Source: JBGTBQ01 sp041749275
Lineage (GTDB): Bacteria; Acidobacteriota; Blastocatellia; Pyrinomonadales; Pyrinomonadaceae
Length of the DNA: 22,101 bases
NCBI GenBank assembly: GCA_041749275.1
Contig: JBGTBQ010000127.1
Span: 1 to 22,101, forward strand
Direction of reading: 5' to 3'
Both the position numbers and the translations under genes were made by a program. The notes beneath the pieces were generated by a model, which ran no database searches, was not told the origin of the DNA, and saw only the letters and a program-made list of their open reading frames with translations. Within the stretch, counting starts at the first letter, position 1; every line of letters begins with the position of its first letter. This document shows, piece by piece, positions 16,686-22,101 of this stretch.

Positions 16686-19160
16686 TCAATCGGCTGCGAT
16701 CTGACTTCCTCCCGCGCCGACGCTGAAAGTAACGGTGTGCGCCGTCTCGTCATAATTCGACGCGACGCTTGCGCCGTTGATCATCAACACGCGCGGTCTG
16801 CGCCGGACATTGACTGTTACCTCAGTCGGCGAGGCAGCGCTCACAAGACCTTGCCAAGCCTCGCCCTTCGTTTCGAGCGACACGGTCACAGGCTGGCCCG
16901 CGCGTAAAACCGCTTTTCCCGCATGCACGAGACGCGTCCCGCGGTGGATGATGATTCGTCGCCACGCGCCGTCACGACCCAGACGGAGCACAGCCCTCTC
17001 CGCATCGGTCGCCAACTCATCCGTAGTCCCGCGAAGCAAAGTCCACTCGACGTTTCCGCTTGGCCACTCGATGCGGACTCCGCGCACGCCGCCGGTCGTG
17101 CCGAGCGCCGTGACGCGCGGGCGCGAAGAATCATTCGCCAGGGTCGGCTGGAGGAAATGCAGAAATTCGGCCTGCCGGACACTTTTTTCCGTCCGCTCGA
17201 TGAGCTGAAAACCGCGGACGTCCGGTTCGCCTTTCTCGACCGAGCCGGGCTTGCCCTGCCCGATAACCGTTTGCGGCTCGATGTTGACCTCGGCACTTGC
17301 GGGCGCGAGGCGCTCCACCAGTAGAGCCGCCGGCTCGTTGACGAGAAGAAAGCGTGTCGGGGCGAGCTGTTCGATCTTTCGGTCGGCGTTAAGGAGCCAG
17401 GAAAACTCTCGCGCCTCCTTCGCCTCCAGTTCGTCCCAGACGAGGAAATAGTCGGGCGCGACAAAGAGGAAGTGGCGTGTGAATCGCTCAAGACCGAGTT
17501 CGGGAAAGTAGGCGGGCGCCGCCTCGCCGCGCACGTAGAAGTGGTCGGGCGCGAGCACGCGCTCGCTGATTTGAATTCGATTCAGCCGCTCGTATGGAAC
17601 ATCCTTATAAATGTGGTGCTGCCCCTCTTCAGCGTGCCCGCGCCCGTCCACGAGAACCGTGTTGTGATCGGCGGCGAGCTTGACGCCGACGTATCCTGTG
17701 TCTCCCGTCAGATAGCGACCGTTGGCAAAAATGATGAAGCTGTTTGCGTCCGGGTGTGCGTGGCCGGTCGATAGACGCCAGTCGCTGATGCGAGGCTTGA
17801 GCGCTGTGACGTGGTGACCTTCCGGCGGCCCTGAGCGAAAGGCAACGGCGGTCGCGCCAGCGTTCCAGCCGCTGCGCCAGAAGATAGTTCCGTTATCATC
17901 GAAATGGTGAAAGGTCGGAATCGAAGTGATGGGCGCGGCGCGCAGGCCCGCATCGTAAGCGTATAACGCCCAGAAATCCTCCCAAGTCTCAGTCCGCAAA
18001 TCCTTGCGCAGCCACTGGGCCACCCCTTGTGCCTGCTCGTCCCGGTACTTGGCGGCGAAACGGTAAAGAACTTCGTAACCAGTGTTGAGCTTCGCTGCCG
18101 TTTCACGGTTTCGGTCGGTGGCTCCTTTGCCGGTGTCGCCGAAATCGAACACGCCATCGCCGCCTGGAAGCACGGAATGCGCCGCGTAGTATTTAAGAGG
18201 CACGAACCGCTCACGCATCCGCGGATAGAGGTCTTCACCCGTCGCGTGTTCGAGGGCATCCAGATATCGGACTATCCAATGAAGACTGAAGACGTAGTAG
18301 TGAAACCCCTCATAGTAGTAGCCGTCCGCTCCGAAGGTCGTAAGGATGCGATCATAGATGGCGCGGGAGAGCTGCGCCCACTGTTCTGCGTCTTTCTCTT
18401 CGCCGAGGAGAGCAAACGCAGCGACTGTCAGTCCGGCCTGCGGGATACCGGTGTGATTTTGGCTGTAGGCGTAAGTCTTCTTCGGCTTGTAACGGAAGTA
18501 GTCGTACATCAGGTTGCCCTGATGGACCAGTTTGCGGCGAACTGCGGCACGCTCAGCTGCCGTGAGTTGGTGGTAAAGCGTGTCGTAAGCGAGCGCGACG
18601 GCGTAGAGAAAGTGCGCGGCGGGTAAGTCAGTGTTCGGCTTGCTGAAGGTGTAGCCCCACGGATCGTATTGGATGATCGCCATTAGCCACTGCTTCGCGG
18701 CCTCGAGGAGTTGCGGATCTTGTTCGATAGCACAAGCGAGGGTCAGCTCGGCGAGTGTATAAGCTGCGCGGTACTGCGCTGCTCCGTGTCCACTTCTATC
18801 CAGCTGGGGTGAACCCGGTGGCAGGGGCTTTTGTTGGAGTAGCCGCGCACTGCCAGACCCGTCGCGCCAGAGTTCACTGTAGGACGCCGTTCGCGTTCGT
18901 TGGCGAAGTGCGGCCAAAGATTCTGAAGTGAAAAAGACGCGCGGGTGCTTTCCAACCAACTCTGGCCGCAGTTTGACCTCTCGGCGAAGTAATTGCTCGA
19001 ATGAGGCAATCGACTCGACGGACTTTCCTGAATTCGATTTTTGCGTCCAGACATTGGGCGCAGCGCAGTAGATTATGACGAGGGCAACGAAAAAGCCGGC
19101 TGCCTGGCGCCGGAGCCCCAGCCTGTTAACCTTAACATGTTTGAAGCGGTTGAATTGCAC
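16686..19160 (-). CDS. Secreted heparinase II/III-fold protein, probable polysaccharide lyase (copy 2, with C-terminal extension)
   Basis: About 824 residues, exported (hydrophobic AAGFFVALVIIYCAA near the N-terminus). It parallels the protein at 6100-8154 along most of its length: GKHPRVFFTSESL, DPWGYTFSKPNTDL, SQNH (Asn/His near 235-236), DGYYYEGFHYY, VFDFGDTGKG, PPEGHHVTAL and GHAHPDANSFIIF. All the candidate catalytic residues are kept. It adds about 145 C-terminal residues rich in beta strands (TVNVRRRPRVLMINGASV), perhaps a carbohydrate-binding or lid module. GTG 19160 is chosen (GAGGGA about 10 bases upstream); TTG 19169 is the alternative. A putative operator (19124-19137) lies inside the first codons with either start. 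It is the first gene after lacI and is probably co-transcribed with the MFS and SDR genes. PL family and substrate are unassigned. Confidence 0.82.
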   Translation of the reverse strand: MQFNRFKHVKVNRLGLRRQAAGFFVALVIIYCAAPNVWTQKSNSGKSVESIASFEQLLRREVKLRPELVGKHPRVFFTSESLAALRQRTRTASYSELWRDGSGSARLLQQKPLPPGSPQLDRSGHGAAQYRAAYTLAELTLACAIEQDPQLLEAAKQWLMAIIQYDPWGYTFSKPNTDLPAAHFLYAVALAYDTLYHQLTAAERAAVRRKLVHQGNLMYDYFRYKPKKTYAYSQNHTGIPQAGLTVAAFALLGEEKDAEQWAQLSRAIYDRILTTFGADGYYYEGFHYYVFSLHWIVRYLDALEHATGEDLYPRMRERFVPLKYYAAHSVLPGGDGVFDFGDTGKGATDRNRETAAKLNTGYEVLYRFAAKYRDEQAQGVAQWLRKDLRTETWEDFWALYAYDAGLRAAPITSIPTFHHFDDNGTIFWRSGWNAGATAVAFRSGPPEGHHVTALKPRISDWRLSTGHAHPDANSFIIFANGRYLTGDTGYVGVKLAADHNTVLVDGRGHAEEGQHHIYKDVPYERLNRIQISERVLAPDHFYVRGEAAPAYFPELGLERFTRHFLFVAPDYFLVWDELEAKEAREFSWLLNADRKIEQLAPTRFLLVNEPAALLVERLAPASAEVNIEPQTVIGQGKPGSVEKGEPDVRGFQLIERTEKSVRQAEFLHFLQPTLANDSSRPRVTALGTTGGVRGVRIEWPSGNVEWTLLRGTTDELATDAERAVLRLGRDGAWRRIIIHRGTRLVHAGKAVLRAGQPVTVSLETKGEAWQGLVSAASPTEVTVNVRRRPRVLMINGASVASNYDETAHTVTFSVGAGGSQIAAD
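19124..19137. promoter_or_regulatory. Putative LacI-family operator O2 at the 5' end of the heparinase-fold gene
   Basis: TGTTAACCTTAACA: half-sites TGTTAA and TTAACA are exact inverted repeats around CC. It is identical in sequence and orientation to the site at the lacI promoter. It overlaps codons 8-13 of the downstream gene, so bound repressor could block initiation or elongation. Confidence 0.65.
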
Positions 19161-19247
19161 TGCTCTCAATTCCCTCGGAATGTGCCTGGAACTTTCGAAA
19201 TCCGTTAGAGGACAGACTTCTCAATTACTCGCGGTCCTGCGCGCGGC

Positions 19248-20297
19248 TTATGCCGCACCAATAGTTGATTCTCGGACAACCAGCTCGCAATCCAGAATCT
19301 TTTCTTCCCGCCGAGGAGGCTCGCGGCTCTCGATCCGCCGCAGCAGAAGCTGTGCGGCGAGTTTGCCCAGCTCGTGCGTAGGCTGGCGTATGGTCGTTAA
19401 AGGAGGCGAAGTGTGCCGCGCCAGCGGGATGTCGTCGTAACCAACTACTGCGATGTCCTGCGGGATTCGCAGCCCTGCGCTTTTGATCGCACTTATTGCG
19501 CCGAGCGCTGTGATGTCGTTTCGAGCGAAGATGGCCCTTGGCGGCTCACGCAGTTGGAGCAGACGCTTCATGCAATCGAAGCCCATCTCTTCGGTGGCGT
19601 ACCCGGGCATCTGCTCTCTGCCATCACTCCCTAATATGAGCGTCTCGTCTACAGGTAGGCCGTGTTCACGCAGGGCCTCAACAGAGCCCTGAAAGCGCTT
19701 CAACCCTGAGACATTTGATAGAGATGCTCCGACAAAGCCGATTCGCCGATGACCGAGCGAGATAAGGTGCGTGGTTGCCTCGTGGCCGCCCCGCAGGTGG
19801 TCTGCGGTGACGAGATCGGCCAGGGGATGCCGGAACTCGCGACCGATGAGCACGACCGGTATACCCATCTCGGTGATCTCGGCCAATCGGTCATTGCCGA
19901 GCTTTGAAGCGCGCGTGGCGACTATGATGCCATCCGCACGGTGATCAGCCAGCGTATCAAAGGCAGCTATATCTTCGCGGGCGCTTCTTTCGCTGACGCA
20001 CATAAAGAGCGTGTAGCCTCGGGCAGTCAAGACCTCGCGCACGCCCCGGGCGAGTTCGGCGCCGAATGGATTGGCAATGTCGCCAAGCACTAACCCGACG
20101 GTTTCTGTCTGCTGCCGCTTCAGCCCGCGCGCCAGGGCGTTACGCCGGTAGCTCATCTCGCGGGCGACACTAAGTACGCGTTCGCGGGTGCTATGACTCA
20201 CGTAACCGTTCCCGTTTATCACTCGCGAGACCGTCATAGTGGCCACTCCTGCCTGCTGGGCGATAAGAGCTAGAGTGACGGATTTCTTGGGTTTCAA
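19248..20297 (-). CDS. LacI-family transcriptional regulator
   Basis: A 349-residue repressor-type regulator. The N-terminal helix-turn-helix is VTLALIAQQAGVATMTVSRVI (recognition helix TMTVSRV, about 20-26), followed by the hinge RRNALARGLK and a periplasmic-binding-protein-like sensor domain (TVGLVLGDIANPFGAELARG, DGIIVATRAS, GHRRIGFVG, AIFARNDITALGAISAIKSAGLRIPQDIAVVGYDDI, LTTIRQP). Full length. The start appears to be TTG at 20295-20297 with AGGA 12 bases upstream; no better in-frame start is near. It heads the cluster, and a palindrome at 20316-20329 between its promoter and start suggests autoregulation. The same palindrome occurs at the next gene, so local control of the lyase-transporter-SDR unit by a sugar-acid effector is inferred. 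Confidence 0.92.
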   Translation of the reverse strand: MKPKKSVTLALIAQQAGVATMTVSRVINGNGYVSHSTRERVLSVAREMSYRRNALARGLKRQQTETVGLVLGDIANPFGAELARGVREVLTARGYTLFMCVSERSAREDIAAFDTLADHRADGIIVATRASKLGNDRLAEITEMGIPVVLIGREFRHPLADLVTADHLRGGHEATTHLISLGHRRIGFVGASLSNVSGLKRFQGSVEALREHGLPVDETLILGSDGREQMPGYATEEMGFDCMKRLLQLREPPRAIFARNDITALGAISAIKSAGLRIPQDIAVVGYDDIPLARHTSPPLTTIRQPTHELGKLAAQLLLRRIESREPPRREEKILDCELVVRESTIGAA

Positions 20298-20315
20298 GAT
20301 TGGGAGCGTCCTGTG

Positions 20316-20329
20316 TGTTAACCTTAACA
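20316..20329. promoter_or_regulatory. Putative LacI-family operator O1 upstream of lacI
   Basis: TGTTAACCTTAACA with exact inverted half-sites, 18 bases before the regulator's start codon and immediately downstream of a likely promoter -10 box. It is an identical copy of the site at 19124-19137. Confidence 0.65.
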
Positions 20330-20335
20330 GGTGTA

Positions 20336-20363
20336 CTTATCACAGTTCTTAAGCGTTAGACAA
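20336..20363 (-). promoter_or_regulatory. Likely sigma-70-type promoter of the lacI gene
   Basis: On the minus strand TTGTCT (20363-20358) and GATAAG (20341-20336) are spaced by 16 bases, matching the -35 and -10 consensus at 4 of 6 each. The putative operator O1 lies just downstream near the expected transcription start. Confidence 0.45.
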
Positions 20364-20415
20364 GTGTTTTCTTAGTCGCCCCTGTTATAATTATCAGATC
20401 TCAAGCCATTTATAA

Positions 20416-20837
20416 GCTGTAGACTATGCGCGTGACAAAGGTCCGGTTGTGCTTATCTTCTATCGTGGCTATTGGTGACCATTCTGCGGCTCGGCAGTTA
20501 GTCGAACTACGCTCGCTTTTGAAGAAGGGTGAAAATGTGAAGTTATAAGCGATAAGTGTCGATCCTCCAGACGTCAGCAAGACCGTCGCCGAGAAGATTG
20601 CATCAGACGGAAAAGGGCAACTGACTTTCCGTTGCTTTCTGATCCTGAACACAAGGTCATCGATGCGTACGGGCTGCGTGATCCTGCCTACGAAGGCCAA
20701 CAGGTTTACGGCATTCCGCATCCGGCCATGTACGTAATCGACAAAGTTGGAAAAGCTGCTTGGGGCAGAATTGAATCCAATTACACAGAGCGTCCAGCTA
20801 GCCAGGAAATTCGCGCGGGCTGGCTGCGCTGAAGTAA
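20416..20837 (+). pseudogene. Peroxiredoxin-like (AhpC/TSA, thioredoxin-fold) pseudogene or mis-sequenced gene
   Basis: Read across three frames, this stretch spells a peroxiredoxin-like protein: VDYARDKGPVVLIFYRGYW-stop-PFCG, then QLVELRSLLKKGENVKL-stop-AISVDPPDVSKTVAEK, then LLSDPEHKVIDAYGLRDPAY and YGIPHPAMYVIDKVGKAAWG. The defects are TGA at 20476-20478 in place of the first Cys of WCPFC, an extra base near 20491, TAA at 20546-20548 where Tyr is expected, a missing base near 20630, and another near 20818. It lacks a start and begins after an in-frame stop at 20413, so the N-terminus is missing. A TATAAT at 20386-20391 may be a leftover promoter. It points towards the AhpD-like gene, with only 9 bp between the two stops. 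With five lesions a functional product is unlikely, unless the sequence is of poor quality here. Confidence 0.78.
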
Positions 20838-20846
20838 AGCTGTTCA

Positions 20847-21378
20847 CTATTGCTGCTCTAGTTCGACGCCGAGACCCGAGGCGACGCGGTTGACGAAATT
20901 GAAATAGGCTGTGATAGAGGCCGCATCGTGTATGGCTGAATCGGAGAGACCCACTTCTCGCAAAGCAACAATGTCATCTTCTCTCACGCTCTGCGGCGCC
21001 TTTGTGATCTTGAGTGCGTAAGCAACCAACGCGCGCTGTCGCTGATTCAGAGGCGCTGTTGAGGGATCGCGTACTAGCGCAACGAGCATTTCATCATCTT
21101 TGGTCAGCGCACGGAGAGCCTCCCGCGATGCTTGATTCAATAATGACAATGATTGACCACTGATACCGCGACGGCAATCATTTCGCGCTCAGCACGAGTT
21201 AGTTCGGAACCGCCAAACATCAACTCGCGATAAAGGTGCAGATGCTCAGCACTTTAGGATGCAGGCTGTGAGCCTTGAGAATGTTTCCTACTCCACCCCG
21301 CGCTGAGGCCACTTCATCGTAAGCCTCGCGCAACGCACCCTCGGCATCTGGTAAATCAATCACTTTAATCCAAGACAT
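20847..21378 (-). pseudogene. AhpD/carboxymuconolactone-decarboxylase-like peroxidase-related protein, disrupted
   Basis: The gene starts at ATG 21376-21378 (MSWIKVIDLPDAEGALREAYDEVASA..GNILKAHSLHPKVLS) and ends at 20847 (..FVNRVASGLGVELEQQ). An intact version would be about 178 residues, the usual size for peroxidase-related AhpD-like proteins that use a CxxC pair to reduce disulfides or peroxides. The frame is lost near 21245. The middle part, HLHLYRELMFGGSELTRAEREMIAVAVSVVNHCHY, lies in a second frame and hits TGA at 21137-21139, where the second Cys of HCxYC is expected. A further lost base near 21124 restores the last frame (REALRALTKDDEMLVALVRDPS). The 100-residue open frame at 20847-21149 is only this C-terminal remnant. 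Family assignment is good; whether it is a true pseudogene is uncertain. Confidence 0.78.
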
Positions 21379-21418
21379 AGTCAGTCTTCCTTAACGATGC
21401 AGCGTTGTCAGAGCCCAC

Positions 21419-22101
21419 TTATCGTTCAACCTGTTGCCGCCAGATCTTGAAGTAATAAGAGGGCCACTTCTTATAAGCTGAAAGGTTCTTGAGTATCGCA
21501 TCAACTCCGACTTGCTGATTAACCTGCGTCAGCGTCGGATAAACGTAAATCATGCTGCCGAGCGCGTTGATGGATAACCGCTGCTTCATTGCCAGCACAA
21601 CTTCGTGAATCATTCGCCAGCGTGCGGGCCAACAATGTGAGCGCCGACGATCTCGTTCTTACGGCCTCTGCAGATGATCTTGGCAAAGCCTTTGGTCTCT
21701 TCCTCAGCTTGTGCGCGATCATTATCTGCAAAGTCAGTGTGATAGACGTGCACATTTGTTTCGCCAAACCTCTTTTTTGCCTCGCCCTCCGTAAAGCCCC
21801 ACTCGGGTAACCTCGGGATCAGTGAACGTCGACCACGGCACGACGCGGAAGTCGGTCTTTTGCAACAGCGGCCAGAAGAACGGAGCATTTCGAATTACAA
21901 CTGATGCTTCGTAAGCGGCCATATGGGTGAATGGGAAATGTCCGGTGACATCACCAGCTGCGAAAATGTGATGCGCCGAAGTGCGCAGGTAATCGTCGGT
22001 CAGGATTCGTTGCTTATCGTATTTCACGCCGGCGGCTTCGAGATTCAATCCTTCAACGTTTGGCTGCCTTCCGGTGGAGACCAGAATCTCTTCGCCATGC
22101 A
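21419..22101 (-). pseudogene. FAD-dependent pyridine nucleotide-disulfide oxidoreductase (mercuric reductase/lipoamide dehydrogenase-like), C-terminal part, frameshifted
   Basis: The C-terminal half of a flavoprotein disulfide reductase that enters from the right edge. In order: HGEEILVSTGRQPNVEGLNL, the second FAD-binding motif with SAHHIFAAGDVTG, HMAAYEASVVIRNAPF, then the dimerisation domain VVPWSTFTDPEVTRVG, TEGEAKKRFGETNVHVYHTDF, GFAKIICRGRKNEIVGAHIVGPHAGE, IHEVVLAMKQRLSINALGSMIYVYPTLTQ. One extra base near 21794 and one missing base near 21613 break the frame. The catalytic His-Glu dyad of lipoamide dehydrogenases is absent: the equivalent segment reads YVYPTLTQ, as in some mercuric-reductase-like relatives. 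The N-terminal CxxxxC is outside the window, so the substrate cannot be judged. The real 3' end is TAA at 21419-21421. Confidence 0.8.

Noticed and set aside
20476..20478. Functional selenocysteine codon in the peroxiredoxin-like gene
   Set aside because: The same gene has a TAA stop, three indels and no N-terminus, so simple decay or sequence error is a better explanation; kept as a finding only because of the second UGA at 21137-21139.
20410..20847. 145-residue minus-strand frame
   Set aside because: Antisense to the disrupted peroxiredoxin-like gene, whose protein similarity is obvious when frames are joined.

Overview
The window looks like chromosomal DNA from an acidobacterium, probably a Blastocatellia-type organism. 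This is inferred from about 60-65% GC, an Oar-like TonB-dependent receptor with an N-terminal carboxypeptidase-regulatory domain and no SusD partner, and many GC-rich inverted repeats between genes. Taxonomy cannot be proved from the sequence alone. Nearly every intact gene lies on the minus strand, so transcription runs from high to low coordinates.

In transcription order: a LacI-family regulator (20297-19248), a secreted heparinase II/III-fold protein (19160-16686), an ACS-type MFS anion/hexuronate transporter (16611-15181), an SDR oxidoreductase (15139-14372), a repeat-filled gap, an Oar-like TonB-dependent receptor (14098-10673), a large hairpin, a PL17-type oligoalginate lyase (10516-8222), a second secreted heparinase-fold protein (8154-6100), pyruvate phosphate dikinase (5940-3250), a gap holding a nested MITE-like element, KDPG aldolase (2599-1952), KDG kinase (1920-901), a small inverted-repeat element, and the 5' part of an HrpB-type helicase (563-1, running off the left edge).

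Together these genes form a plausible polyuronate utilisation locus, with alginate the best guess. The receptor would import oligosaccharides, and PL17 plus two heparinase-fold enzymes would cut them to unsaturated monomers. The MFS carrier would bring uronates or DEH across the inner membrane. The SDR would reduce DEH to KDG, KdgK and KdgA would make pyruvate and glyceraldehyde-3-phosphate, and PPDK could turn pyruvate into PEP. The PL17 gene is markedly AT-rich and Bacteroidota-like, unlike its neighbours, so it is probably horizontally acquired. A 14-bp near-palindrome occurs exactly twice, at the lacI promoter and at the 5' end of the adjacent heparinase-fold gene, and is the best operator candidate.

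The right end (about 20.4-22.1 kb) is different. Three thiol-redox genes (peroxiredoxin-like, AhpD/CMD-like and a flavin disulfide oxidoreductase) all carry frameshifts, and two carry stop codons. In both of those a UGA sits exactly where a CxxC cysteine is expected. The cause is either a decaying gene block or poor local sequence quality; selenocysteine was considered and is not favoured.
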